DNA of 64,000 nucleotides from Lethocerus indicus (lineage: Eukaryota; Arthropoda; Insecta; Hemiptera; Belostomatidae): positions 4,323,637-4,387,636 of the forward strand of contig JACDQD010000010.1 of NCBI GenBank assembly GCA_019843655.1, read 5' to 3'. Both the position numbers and the translations under genes were made by a program. The notes under the pieces are model-generated. The model was not told the DNA's origin, searched no databases, and worked only from the letters and a program-made list of their open reading frames with translations. Numbering within the stretch: the first letter of the stretch is position 1; each line of letters begins with the position of its first letter. Of the stretch, positions 12,440 to 24,000 are shown piece after piece.

Positions 12440-13190
12440 ATAATGAACAGTCGACACCGGTTTAGAAGTGGTAGGTTAATCGTATTTTCTATATTATTGT
12501 TTCCAAAAATAAAAACGAGGGGACAATTGCCTCTCGAGTGGAACGTACCAACATACCTATTCATTTTTCCAGTTGACCCAGTGGCCGGGAGGCCGCACCG
12601 TAATTGTCTAGTACCCGAAATAATTGGGTACTTCGCACCGTACCAAGAGTACCAAATTGTGGACGAAAGGGGTACCGATAATAACGCCTTGGAATCGGTC
12701 GGGGAGTAATCATCCGGTAGCAGGATATCAGCCGGGAGGCAGAGTACGCTGTACGGTGTCAGTGGCTCTAACTGCTAATTAATGTGTACACTAGAGTGGC
12801 AGCCGCACGCAGAAACATATACGCGGACAAAAACCACCGAGCTGGAGATAAAACTAGGGAATTAATTGATAGAGATTTTTTCCCCGCCTGTTTTTCTGCC
12901 CTCCGATGTCGCGTGTGCTCTTTTTTTGTGTGGCCCGCCGCCTTTATTGAAACCTCGGTTTTAGTCGGAAATTAACAGCTGTGCACGGAATTACTGGGAA
13001 ACAAAACGGGTTTTCACCACCTCGGTTTTTAGCGGAATTCGGAAAATAGCGGATTTGACCCGTCCTTTCGGAGAGGGAATTAATTTCCCGATTTTATCGC
13101 TTTACAATAACCCGGCGGTTGACGGCGTCGGAGCCGGCGTATGAACTTGAATTTTATCGGCGTTTGACGTGCTGACTCTGTTTTATGGGC
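12440..13190. promoter_or_regulatory. GC/CpG-rich region with small palindromes
   Basis: Several GC blocks. Visible are AGTACCC/GGGTACT inverted arms at 12610-12616 and 12626-12632, repeated GTACC words to 12676, and GGGAA/TTCCC arms around TTAAT at 13075-13089. No protein family is recognisable in the short frames. Clustered palindromes plus homeodomain-type cores suggest cis-regulatory DNA, by inference. Confidence 0.25.
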
Positions 13191-13999
13191 GAGCGGAGGT
13201 CTTACGGTGCAATAAAACAGACGGAACGCAATTGCATTATTGCAACCTGGATTAGCAAGTATATTACGGACCGCTTTCCTCTCAGCCGCACTGAATATTT
13301 GATCAGTTTTTTAAAATGATATTTCGAAATAAATTTATTGTACAGGGCATTTACGCAACCACTGTTGTTAATATAGAAGACTGAATGATTTGGTGGAGAA
13401 TGAAGGAATCCTAAAGGTCGTTCCCTAATTAGGGTTATCTCTTTATGTATATACATTTTTTTTATGTAATATTCGCTCTTCTGGTTGCCATGTGTGAATG
13501 TTCCGTTCTGAAGACTGCCTTGTGACTAAATATATATAAACAAATATGCACATGGCAGTTGGTGGCTTCAGACATTTCCGTATGTTCCCTTAAACTGCCA
13601 GTAAAACGTTACATTTTAAACGTGAGCGGTGTTAGCGTACGTGCCATATGATGACATCTTTAGTTTACGACGCCGTCAGAATGCGATGACAGAGTGTCGT
13701 CCGCAAAACATGACATCATCAGTGGTGCAGTCTATGATGGTGGAAAACCGGTCGAGCAAAATGGTGAAGGCAGTTTTCATTAATTCAGAAGCGCACAACT
13801 AATGCTCGAAATGTAGTAAAAAACGGTTGCACTCTTTCTCTTTTTCCTGGCGTTACATTTAAGGTCTTGGTATAATTTAGTTTCGTCCCTGTTTTACAAG
13901 TTAATGATTTTTTATTATGAAAAAAATTGACATCTCTTTATACAAGTATAGGATTTCATTTTTTCCTCTCATTAACGGTGTAAGGACTCGGGTTATAAA

Positions 14000-14560
14000 A
14001 GTTTTCGTTTCGGGAGACCTGCCCCCACCCCTCCCCGGTGTTTCAAATGGAGTTTGATTTGCCTAAGTGCGCCTGGGCTCGAGGCGACGCTTCCCGGTTT
14101 ACCCTTTTGTTTTTCCAGAGTCCTTTCTTCATCCGGACGGGGAAATAGAAAAAGGGGGGAATAGCGCCTCTCGGTTCCGCAGGGTGAAGGGGGACGAGTT
14201 TTTTCCGCTCTGATGACGCTGACGATCCGATGGCTTTAAATAAGGCCCGGGGTCGTTTGTCCCCGAAATCGTGGCCATTAGGTATTTTGTGGATCCTCTT
14301 TTCGCGCTTCAATCCCGCTTTTGTTCATTAGAATACGTCCCAAATAATTCACCCGGGGACGAAATACAGCCCGACGTTGCCAAAGGGGCAGGTTTTGAGT
14401 CTTCGTGCGAATATAATTGACCGATGAATAATTTCGCCGGTTCGGTCTTTTGCTAGACCGGTTTCGGCTCGTTAGCTTTTTCGTCAGTAGATTAGTGCGG
14501 CGCCTACGCATGTTAGTTGCCTGCGGGGTGTCCTGTAACACCAGTTTGAATGTCAAAAGG
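14000..14560. promoter_or_regulatory. GC/CpG island containing repeat R2 copy 1
   Basis: A roughly 560-bp GC-rich block ending just after the repeat element at 14436-14469. The minus-strand frames (14043-14312, 14278-14592) lack any recognisable domain. It lies about 0.9 kb upstream of the first recursive splice site. Candidate regulatory element. Confidence 0.25.
14436..14469 (+). repeat. Dispersed repeat R2, copy 1
   Basis: Shares about 28 of 34 positions with 15993-16026, including the exact block TTTGCTAGACCGGT. This copy has an internal hairpin, CGGTCT/AGACCG around TTTGCT; the left arm is altered in the other copy. The two copies lie on either side of the first recursive splice site. 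Confidence 0.55.
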
Positions 14561-14649
14561 CCAGAGCAGAGAGCGAGGACAGAAGATTCCAAGAACCATG
14601 ATATATATGGTTATATAAATCCGCAATTAAATGAAACAATGAAAATTGA

Positions 14650-15380
14650 AAACAATTAAACCTGTAATAATAAAAGCCATTTATTAATATATTTTTCTCG
14701 CACGTTTTTAGCAACGCGATAATATGTGTAATCGATTTTTTAATGTGAATTTTTATGTATACTATTTATTGTGCGATAGTAGATGAGTGAGATTATGTAG
14801 AGGTTTTTAAAGTATAGACATTGAGTGAGTTTATTTCATTATTATACATATGAATGGAAGGAAAACCAGAGCGCGAACATTGCAGAAGCGGCTGCTGGTC
14901 TAATAATAGTTTTTAACACCTTCCAGAGGCAATAAATGACAGGCTCAACATTACTGCCTGTTTGACTTACTATTTTCTGCCTTTCGTTCAGTCTGGGTTT
15001 AGATCATTTCGACATCTCAATATCGTCTGTGGTACTCGGTTAGTATCGCACTGAAGTCATACTTCGTGCTAACGGGACGCTACATTGAGAAATAAAAATT
15101 TCGCCTTTCATTTTAATCTCCATTTATTCTAACGTCAATTTTCACAATTGGATCGTGGTTGTTGCTTTATTATTTGCGCCATCTTTTTAGTAATCGTCAA
15201 ATGAATGACCTGGTTTATTGCGGCAGTTATATTCCCCTTTTATCAGCCCTTACCAGCTATAACATGGCTCCGTGCATTGTCCCGATTCGTTATCTCTAAA
15301 TGTTCCCCTGATTCAATTTCCTCCGACCGATTCTTTATAATTTTCCTTATTATATTACAACTATTGCTAATAACAGTGTA
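14650..15380. other. AT-rich spacer before the first ratchet point
   Basis: AT-rich sequence without open frames, islands or recognisable repeats. Confidence 0.5.
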
Positions 15381-15390
15381 AGATACTTGG

Positions 15391-15426
15391 AGTTAATGTT
15401 GTGTTTTATTTTTGTTCCAGGTGAGT
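15391..15426 (+). other. Recursive splice site RS1 (zero-length exon)
   Basis: A 3' splice site and a 5' splice site share one point: TTTTTGTTCCAG ends at 15420 and GTGAGT begins at 15421. A branch-point-like TTAAT lies at 15393-15397, about 25 nt upstream of the AG, with a T-rich tract between. Splicing an upstream exon to 15420 would recreate a donor at the junction, so the intron can be removed in stages. This layout is established for long introns in Drosophila, the Ubx gene being the classic case, and for some vertebrate genes. A second donor lies 53 nt downstream. Use in cells is inferred. Confidence 0.8.
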
Positions 15427-15473
15427 TCGATGATTTTGAATAATGGAAAGACCGAGTTGTGTTCCGGCTGAAG
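15421..15473 (+). other. RS1 recursive-splicing exon (53 nt, poison)
   Basis: Bounded by the RS1 acceptor and a downstream donor, CTGAAG|GTAGGA, at 15473|15474. Short exons of this kind are reported in Drosophila to help recognition of the ratchet acceptor by exon definition, before the reconstituted donor outcompetes the downstream one. All three frames contain a stop, so inclusion would truncate the host protein or trigger decay. The donor is weaker than those at RS2 and RS3. Confidence 0.55.
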
Positions 15474-15992
15474 GTAGGAAAGTTGACTTCATTACATATT
15501 CAGTGCGTAGCCGACGACACAGTTGTTACTGGACAATCAGTGTACCGTTAACAGATCGGCTTTCACTGTCCACTTATTACTGAGAACTGACTCGGTTTTA
15601 GTTTTTAGATTGGGTTTCGGTTCCTTTTCGTTTATACGTTGTGAGAAAGCAATCACGTTAGAAATAAACAACCTTGATTTACATTTTAAATACTAAAGAA
15701 GATTCTGAACCTGTAAACTGTGGAACAGTGAAACGATTTCAGTGTAGTCATTCACCTAATTCGAGGATCGTGAACCTCAAAAAATTAGAAGTTTCAAGTT
15801 CAGTCTCAAGTTTTCACAAATTTCTGTCATAAAATCGATATTCCAAGCCAGTGTGAATGATAATATGTTCAAGGAATCTTTAAAAAATAATCTGGCACTC
15901 CACAATTCTTTTTATATTAGTAATGTTCTTATAAGATACTTCCATAATATAGAAAATGTATACATCTTTTGCTCGATTTTCTGTCTCCTCTC

Positions 15993-16026
15993 GCTGGTTC
16001 GGTAATTTGCTAGACCGGTCTCGGTG
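15993..16026 (+). repeat. Dispersed repeat R2, copy 2
   Basis: Second copy of the element at 14436-14469, same orientation, about 570 bp downstream of RS1. Most of the left hairpin arm is changed; the right block TTTGCTAGACCGGT is identical. It opens another GC-rich block that runs to about 16345. Confidence 0.55.
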
Positions 16027-16589
16027 GCCGCCATCAGTCTAAGCTGAGATATGCAGCCCCTTTAGCCACTAGATGGCCATTGAAGATCTCGATACCAGTT
16101 CTTTATTTTTTTCATTTTCTCTTGAGCGTCTTTTGATTTGTCTAAGTGCACGCCCGGCTTTCCCCTCGGGCGATTCTCTTCAGGATGAAGACCGGAGTTC
16201 GTTCAGAACGAGAGCTGGAATTTTGGCCGGAATTTCGGCCCCAGGGTTGCCTCTTTCCTCAATTGGTTGAAGAGCCGTCGAGGGGAACTCCATTTCGAAT
16301 ATGGGATATACCTCGTCCGCTAGGTTCCCGCCAGTCTCCCTTTTAGCCACTCATCGTTTTAATTAGTGTTTTTCCCGTACATAGTAAAATTGCATAGATT
16401 TTCCGTGGACCGCATCAAATAAAATTTAAAAAAATAACCCCAACGCAATTTAAATTAAGTAAGGCACATTACCTCTTTATACAAGTAGCAGGGATGAATT
16501 TGCCTAATGCAGTGAGAGCAGGATCTCTCAATTCTGGCGTAGCTTGAATTGTTCTATGTTTTAAGACCAGTAGTTTAATATATTCTCCC

Positions 16590-17010
16590 CATTCCCCATT
16601 TATTGGCCACGGTGAACGAATTAAATTCTATTTTTCCTTTAAAAGATTTTCCCTTTTAGAATTCAGAATGTGCCGAAACGCTGTAAAATAGCCCCCAAAT
16701 ATTCTCCCAAAAGCCCGGTTAGGGAAAATACCACGAGCGGCTCCGTTTTAATTTCCCAGCAGGAAATTGAAATTTTAATAATAAAATCGGGAGTTAGGGG
16801 CGGGGTCTTCAATTATTTTAAAATGAGCGGGCAAACGCCGCCGACTCTCAGGGCACCGGGTCTTCTTCTCCTCACCCCTTCGCCCGAGCTGTCCTTATAG
16901 TAGGCTCGTCATTCCATTTTAATGACACGCAATAATATTTATTGCCTCAAGCATTCCTCCTCCCCCCATTTCGTCGTTGCAGATAATAATTTTCAAACGG
17001 AAACGGCCAA
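16590..17010. promoter_or_regulatory. GC-moderate block with AATTA/AATAAT words
   Basis: Alternating GC-rich and A/T words (AATTGAAATTTTAATAAT-like strings beside CGGG blocks) between AT flanks. The 76-codon frame 16670-16900 is not recognisable. Candidate conserved non-coding element. Confidence 0.2.
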
Positions 17011-17589
17011 TAATGGTGATTACTAGCGGTTTCTAAACCTTTTAATCATGTTCATAAATAAGATGGATGGGTTATAAATGCATTTGTTCAAGTAGTGTCC
17101 CATTTTCGTTACTTGTTTTCTCACCGTTCGAAACCTCCCACAATTAGCCTTCCATCCCAGAAGTATATATTGCTTACTATATTTATTGCTGTTATTTATT
17201 ATCCAATCTAGAGGTCTAGTTATTGAGTGAATTCTTATGTTTATAGCATCCTTCATTATATTTAAAACCCTTTAATTTTACCAAATTTCATACAAATAAT
17301 TTAAGCTGTCCGTTAACTTAAGCTTCTGTTAACATTCTGCTCTATTTCCTGAAAACGCGAGTTGATATGAGGTCACCAATACCGTTTGCCCTGCCCGAGA
17401 TTACTTTCGTATACTGTTATACGTGTAAACAGTTTATTTATAGGCGTTGTATCTTGTTTAAACTAGATATAGAAGGAAAACTTAGCTAACGATAGCATTG
17501 ACTTCTGGTAATACCGGCTGCCGGCTAATTTCATTCAGTAAATTCTTACTAAATAATTAAATCGCAATTTGAGCCTTACGCCCCTGCTC

Positions 17590-17830
17590 TATCTAGTTGA
17601 TACACCCACTGGTGGGGGCGTGGAAAGTCATCGAGTCTGTGCAAGGAAAATGAACAAGTAAGTGTTTGGCTTTCGCACAGGAGATAAGTGGCATGTGGCG
17701 TCTGGGTACGGTGTGGATTAAACATCTTATCTTGTAATGTCTCCCGACAGCACTTGTACAGCACTTGAAGGTGTGACTGTCTGGTGCCGTCTGTTTCAGG
17801 AGGCGGCACTAAAGCCGCACATGCCACAAT
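17590..17830. promoter_or_regulatory. GATA and E-box cluster
   Basis: GATAAG at 17683-17688 and its reverse complement CTTATC at 17726-17731 stand about 40 bp apart. CAGCACTTG occurs twice in tandem at 17748-17756 and 17759-17767, an 11-bp period that places two CACTTG E-boxes on the same DNA face. GATA plus bHLH site pairs are typical of animal enhancers. The overlapping frames (minus 17576-17827, plus 17737-17937) show no family. Enhancer identity is inferred. Confidence 0.35.
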
Positions 17831-17939
17831 GCACTGCGCATTTTACCATTGAAGGAAGTTTTCACGCAAAAAACCTATCCCTTGATTTAGGTAGGTTGGA
17901 CATTGCTAAAATAGCAGATATTATTGCATCGTTATAACA

Positions 17940-19700
17940 CATAGGTATGTTTCTAAGATATTACATATCAAATTCGATGTATTAGATACATTGTGGGTGG
18001 AATCCAGTTTATAATCTATCCCACGGTATGAAATTAGTCGCGCACCCATAAATAAAGGTGTCTCCTGTGGCTGTATGATATTTCTTTCGTCACTAGTATT
18101 CAGTTTGGTGTTAGTGAGTCCATTTGTCTAATCTGTTGTTAATTATAATTTTAATGTTTATGAAATTATGGTTTTGGTACTGAGATGTTATTATTTCCAC
18201 GTGTACTTGCTTATAGGATTTGAGTCGGGAATTCGGTGGTTCACGATGCTAGGAAAATATGTTTAAGGTAAACTCTCTTAGTTTTATTCTGCACTGATGT
18301 TTCATGCTGGGGTGTAAAATAGCCTGGACTATTAAGGCGTATCGTTGTTCACTTAACTTCCGAACCTTGACCTCGTCATTGACCGTTCCTATCTCTCCCG
18401 GGCCATCTCTTTTTATGGAAGATTACGGAGCACAAATACGTAGAGACGGTAATAGCTGTTACATCGGCCCCCTAAACACGGAGTAAAGATGCCTATCGGT
18501 GATTATGTCGCGAAGCATAAAGAGCACATTATCCGAGATCGGATTACGCTATTTCGGCTTTTACAATGTCCGCGTTTTGTAAATCCAAATTCATGCCTGT
18601 TTCGTGTGTAAAATTAGCATTACACTACCGACAACGGCGAGAATCTAAATCCGGAAAACTTTTAAGTATTGATTTCAGTTGATAGTTTTTTGTTTTATAA
18701 TTTATATTTTTAGGCATTATTTTGAATCCATTTTAAAATTTTAAGTTGGAGCATTTCTGTAGTGAAACCAAGGATAATCATTAATTTTCGTTTTCAAACA
18801 AGGAGTGTTCTTACTTCAGCGACTCATCAGTACTCCCCTATCCCGTGTTGACACAGATGCCTGTTTGTCATGCTCGTTGGAGCCACGAATGTTGTTAACA
18901 ATCTGCCCCGAGGCTGGAATTCAGCTTGTTTATTCAGTTGTCCTATCCATGTTAATAGGGCGTATCGTTCCTTGGCGGCGGCGATATTATTCAATCAAAT
19001 AAACTGGGGGAAATATTTGCTGATTAATATGGTTTACTCTATTTTCCCTATTTGAAATCGACATATAGCAATGATTATCCAGTATGTAAAGCGATAGTGA
19101 ATAAGTTTGGAATAATGTCCATCTATTGTTGAAACGATTTCATTGATAAATATTGATTTCAATTAAATTTGAAAGGAAGTTTTTCAATTCTTTCTTCCCC
19201 GGTTGTTTAATCAATTTCATGGCTCATCTCTGATTACTGATCTGCTTTCATGGCAATGCTTTTTTACTTGAAATTCCTGGAGAATAATGTATATTCGTGT
19301 TTAATTCAACCGCTTATGTAATAAACGATTTTATCAAGTATTGATTAGGTATGCATACCAAACTTGCATTATAACTGAAAATGAAAATAATAGAATGAAA
19401 TTAATCAGAGCGGATGTGTAATTAGTCATAGAAATTATCTTTGGAATTACATAGTGAAGTGTTGTAATGGGTGGCAGAATAAGCACTGTACGTTTTATTA
19501 ATTGGTTCTGAGTACGAAATTAATTTGATTACGTAAAAATGAGGTTGCATAAGAACGGTACCAGATCACATGTTTGCTCTACGCCAATATTTGTTTCTAA
19601 TCAGTATGCGGTGCAAGCTTTTTTGCCGTCAATTTGGATGCATGGCTTCTGACATACAATGAGGTGGTCAGGCCTTGACTATTACTTACTTGGCACGGAG
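17940..19700. other. AT-rich spacer
   Basis: Largely AT-rich with short GC patches near 18360-18480 and 18830-18990. Their frames of 60-66 codons are unrecognised. No repeats or RNA genes seen. Confidence 0.45.
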
Positions 19701-19717
19701 TTCTCGTAGGCCTCAGT

Positions 19718-19860
19718 AGATTTATTGCAGGCGCCGATATTGACGGCTGGGGGCAAGGACGTCGGATTCTGTCAAGTGTTATTGTTTATTGCCGGTACGC
19801 TGAGAACGGAATGTGCGCAAATGTCAGTGCGCCGGAGTTACTTGCAGTTGTAGTAGACCC
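19718..19860 (+). repeat. Triplicated module T, copy 1
   Basis: The shared order is GATTTATTG, GCCGATATTGACGG, GGGGCAAGGAC, TCGGATTCTG, a GTGTTAT-like word, GTTTATTGC, TGAGAAYGGAAT and CTTGCAGTTGTRG. This copy carries all blocks and is the most complete of the three. No coding frame spans it. Unit length is about 130-145 bp. Confidence 0.7.
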
Positions 19861-20464
19861 GAAAATTTATGTATTCCGCATTTAAATATATACCCGTTTA
19901 CCCCTTTCTCATTTGCATTTAATTATTTTGTTAGATGTAAGGAACATTGAAAATGAATGACCGGCCTATCCCGTTCATAATGTTACTTTTCTTTGAAAAT
20001 TTCAATTTAGTGATACCACTTAACAGTTTTACCCGCGGTACGTAAATATATGTTTTCCGATCGCTGTTTAATTCGTATTCAACTTGCTCTTGCCTTTTCA
20101 ATACAAATGTATTTCCTTGAAATAAAATGTCAGGTTTTCAACCACCAGCTGTGCTAACTGTACACTGTACACCATTTCATTTTCTATCTGTATTGAACGC
20201 AGGGCCTATAGAAAAGATCTTTTACGATAAAGAAGTGTTGGAGTTGATTAAAAACGTTTCGCTGGAAGTCATGTCTGAAGTTTAAACATTCAATCCGTAT
20301 TTAAATCTCGTCATCAGTTGTGCGGTGGTTCCCCCGGTCTCTCACTGTAATAGCGCCGATGGAATGAAACTAACGTTGGTAGGAAGCCAGAAATATCACA
20401 GAAACAATTACTGCAGATTGTCTTAGGAGTGATTTACTATGGAACACTCGATTAAATCACCTGT

Positions 20465-20600
20465 AAATTTATTGTGGTTCGATAATGGAACGGGGCAAGG
20501 ACATCGTATTTTGACAGGCGCTATAGTTTATTGCTAGTATATTGCGAATGGAATGTGTGCCGGCGGTATGCTGGGATTGCTTGCAGTTGTGGACCTAAGT
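20465..20600 (+). repeat. Triplicated module T, copy 2
   Basis: Same orientation as copy 1 and about 750 bp downstream. Identical blocks include GGGGCAAGGAC, GTTTATTGC, GAATGGAATGTG and CTTGCAGTTGT. Similarity continues at both ends (AAATTTATTG upstream, GACC downstream). Confidence 0.7.
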
Positions 20601-20741
20601 ACGTTTTTATTACTTAATATATAACTTTTTAGTCATTTTTTCCCTTGTGTTCTTTGCGTCCCTCTAGTGTTTCTGGTTGTTCGTGTATAGTTTCTCCGGT
20701 TTATATACGATTATCGGTTTACGGCCAGTGTGAGTATCATG

Positions 20742-20846
20742 CGGGCCGGTATTGACAGTGGGCAAGGGCATCGGATTCTGGTCAGGTGTTGTAGTTTATT
20801 GCGTGTCATGTGTGTTGAGAATGGAATATGGCGGTGGCAATGGGCT
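20742..20846 (+). repeat. Triplicated module T, copy 3
   Basis: Same orientation, about 270 bp after copy 2. Carries GCCGGTATTGACAGTGGGCA, ATCGGATTCTGGTCAGGTGTT, TAGTTTATTGC and TTGAGAATGGAAT. It loses similarity after about 20840 and lacks the terminal CTTGCAGTTGT block, so it is 3'-truncated or diverged. Confidence 0.7.
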
Positions 20847-20869
20847 AGTGTAAATCGTGACCGGCTATA

Positions 20870-20899
20870 GGGGGCGGTGTGGGTTAGCCGGGGAGGGGG
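20870..20899 (+). other. G-quadruplex motif
   Basis: Four G runs (20870-20874, 20881-20883, 20890-20893, 20895-20899) separated by loops of 6, 6 and 1 bases meet the usual G3+N1-7 rule. A run of C follows near 20946-20954. It could fold on the + strand or in the nascent transcript. Confidence 0.55.
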
Positions 20900-21059
20900 T
20901 TGCAGGTCGATAGTATGCCGTTATCATAATATCCAGGCGGGCAGCCCCCCCCCGCAGCCCCTCTGTCATAATGCAGTCGCCAGACTAACGCCCACACCCG
21001 CGTCCCCGTCTTTCACCCACCGGAGGGTGGTATACACCGCCGAGGTATACAACTGATTT

Positions 21060-21090
21060 ATAGGCGGCAGGACCCACCCTTGCCGCCTAT
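21060..21090. other. Perfect 10-bp stem-loop
   Basis: ATAGGCGGCA at 21060-21069 and TGCCGCCTAT at 21081-21090 are exact reverse complements around an 11-base loop. No U run follows and this is a eukaryotic context, so it is not a bacterial terminator. Could be a structured RNA element or a palindromic protein site. Confidence 0.5.
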
Positions 21091-21844
21091 TTCCCGCTTT
21101 GTGAATATCACCGAACGTCTCTATTTGACTAATAGACAATTCAATCGGTGCTTAACTCAGGGTTGGGATGTTACCATCTGAGCCAGGGTTTTGCACGCCC
21201 CAAAGAGCAATTTTCCAAATATGGAAATAGCCATTAAGCTACGAAAGATAGACTGAAACTTTCTTTATAAATTTGGTGGATTAATTCAAAGATTCCGCCG
21301 TCACCAATTTTATTTCTAATTTGAAATACCAGTTGTCTATTATTAATTAAGTACCTACTTGGAATGAACACTTCCGCTATCCCTGAAGCCGATGGTTATT
21401 CGTTATACATCTGTTTTAAGGACTTTCGTACCCGGCATAAATTATTGTTGAAAAAATATTGCGATTTTTATTTAATTCATTTCTGTCGCCTTCTCTTTAC
21501 TCAGACCTCTCTTTGTTCCTTATTCCCCACTTCTACCCTCGTTGCGGTGGTGCCACCTCCACTCATCCCCGGGGCCCACCCCCCATGGCGTAGTGGGAGC
21601 CCCATTAAAATGTCGCGCCCTTTATGCTCCTTCCCTCCTGTACCCTCACTCCTTTTCTAGTGGCTTATCTTTATTATAAAAGCCGCTAGGCACGCGCGCA
21701 GGATAACTTACTTTTTTTTGGGTATATAGATATATTCGCCGTCTCTTTTCAAGTTTCCGAAGCCGCATTTTTTCCCTGAAAGCGGCACTCCGGAAAGTCT
21801 CGGCGAAAGCTAAGATTTTAATTTAGATACAGTTGGTGTGGGGG

Positions 21845-21925
21845 TCGTTTGTCGCCTGTAGCCACGAGAACATTAATACCCTACTCGACCTTAGGCGCTG
21901 GTTCGATCCCCGGTCGGTATCACTT
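21845..21925 (+). other. tRNA-like / SINE-head relic
   Basis: GGTTCGATCCCCGG near 21900 closely matches the pol III B box and T-arm, and CTGTAGCCACGAG about 45 bases upstream is vaguely A-box-like. The T stem has two mismatches and the acceptor strands do not pair, so it is not a functional tRNA gene. A decayed tRNA-derived SINE head is the best guess. Confidence 0.3.
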
Positions 21926-21929
21926 GAAA

Positions 21930-23200
21930 AAAGTAGTTCTTAGCATTTACTAAAAGGTCGACCTCATAAAATATTTAATGAAATTATGACGGTCAAGGAC
22001 ATTCCCTGTTTTTTCTGTTTACTTTTAGTACTCAACCTTTAAATTGTATTCAGAAAAAAAAATTAGATTAATAGCTGTTATATTATTGAGTGAAAGAAAC
22101 TTGTTCAGAATGAGACTACTCGTCAGGACGAAAGAATCATTCGAATAGTGTTACGAGTTGATTAATGTCTTGTTTTATCTTAAGATTTGTTGGATAACGT
22201 TATGGTATCATTTTTTTTATTAACCCGCATAGTTGCCGTTACACGCCCCAAATAACTGACATAGTTACGATAGTAAAGAATAACATGCAAAATATTTTTG
22301 GAGATAGGGACCCAATCTTTTTTATCTCTTTATTTTTGTTTTTATTTATTTTTTTACAGTTACGGAAAAAGCAATGGCTGCAGGCCTCTTTTAATTAATG
22401 GTACTCTCTTTTAATTGAGAGACCGATTAATTGGTGATACGACGGTGGGTAACTCCCTTTATACAACGCCAATTATCCGCGGGGCCTTTTTTTCTTCTAC
22501 CGATTTCTGAAATTTAATGAGGAGGAGGAGGATGTGAAATTTGCATAAAAATCTGTCTGTGGTCTTAATTAAAAAAAAATATATACGTACACGTACATAA
22601 ATTGAACGGCGGTGGTGATTGAACTCGATGTTAATGATCGGACCGGACCGTAAGAAAGGTTCCGGTGAGATCTTCCAGAGATAACAGTAGTTGTCTTTGA
22701 AATTATACTGCTTTGGCGTTTTTAAATAACCCCGAAAACCTAATAAGGACTTGATTATTACTCTATAAAGACGTCGGGGTGCTTCGGCGACACTTTTTGT
22801 CGTAACATACATTATCAACTATCGGTGTAACCACTGTTAAACATTTATGGCTCTTTTTGTAAACACAGGATGTGTGCTTATAGTTCCTTTTTCTTTATTT
22901 TGTGGCCCTGTTAAGTGACTTGGCAGAACATTGAAATAATTTTAGCTGTTATCTTATCGGGAATCGATCCATGAATCGGATGAGAATTATGGATCAATGG
23001 ACGTCGCCTTAATGAAATTGTATTTTATTGAGTAAATTGGTTTTTAATCGAGAGATAAGACCGACATTTTTTATTGTAAGGAACCTTAAGAGATTTCTGT
23101 GACAGCCGGAAATAGCGAGACGGCACGATTGTCACGACCTCCAGTTCTGCCCAATTTCTAATGCACTGGAACACCAAAGTCGTCCCGATAACACTTTCTT
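21930..23200. other. AT-rich spacer with hairpin
   Basis: Mostly AT-rich. Contains CTCTC/GAGAG inverted arms near 22407-22424 next to TTAATTAA words, and (GAG)4 at about 22519-22532. The 119-codon minus frame 22459-22818 is unrecognised and no longer than chance. Confidence 0.4.
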
Positions 23201-24000
23201 ATACTTAATTTAGGCTACATTTTGAGTGTCCAGTTAATCTTTCGAAGTAGGATACATATATATGTGTTGTGCGCGTGTATGTTGCTGCACACACGCACCA
23301 GACGGACAAGAGCGGGAATAATTTACGATATGTGGTCCGGCCTCCGCTCTGGACCTGATAAAATACCGAGAACTATCAGTGCTATTAGTGCCCACCGTGT
23401 TCTCCCACATAAGCTACACGTGTAAATCCTCCCCCGGTGACTACGACGCCCACTTCCCTTGGAAAATTTAAATATTACCGTTCTTTGTTGGAAGCCGTTA
23501 TGTCGTTTCGGAATTGGGAGGATAGGCGTTCGTGGAAAGTGGGGCCTAGACGTGTTCGGAAGAATGTACATTAAGCCTAATCAACTCCTCGAACTCTCCT
23601 CCCTTTAAATTCGATTTTAGACGTGGGATAGATTATATGTTACTGTCGTTACTATAAACAAAACGCGATGCAAGTGGCTAAAAGGGGTCCCCACATAACC
23701 AAAAACCGCTAATAACCTGAGACACCGGTGCGGCGAAACTAACAGAATACGGTACCGTTATAGTACCACAATCTATATACAGTACCGGTCCGGAAATATA
23801 TAGCTCGAAAAGATATAGTCGACGCTGCAACCAATTATTTAAGTAATTCTAGATAAACAGCAATAGGCAACAAGAAATATTTGAGGCTAGAACCGCACTA
23901 TTGCGGTTGCGGTCAGGATAGTGGTGGCTATATTATCTTTCTTTGTTGAAGAGATAGTACACCATACAAGTAGAACATTTACACTATCGTGGTTTTGATA
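23200..24000. other. Non-coding region with small hairpins
   Basis: GTGCGCGTGT and ACACACGCAC form a near-perfect stem at 23269-23298. ACGGTACCGT near 23750 is a 10-bp palindrome. AACCGCA/TGCGGTT around CTAT lies at 23891-23908. No gene content. Confidence 0.35.

Noticed and set aside
19718..20846. CRISPR array
   Set aside because: Repeats are long, degenerate, only three in number and irregularly spaced.
21060..21090. Bacterial rho-independent terminator
   Set aside because: No T run after the stem and no prokaryotic genes around it.
21845..21925. Functional tRNA gene
   Set aside because: T stem mismatched and acceptor ends do not pair; kept only as a relic.
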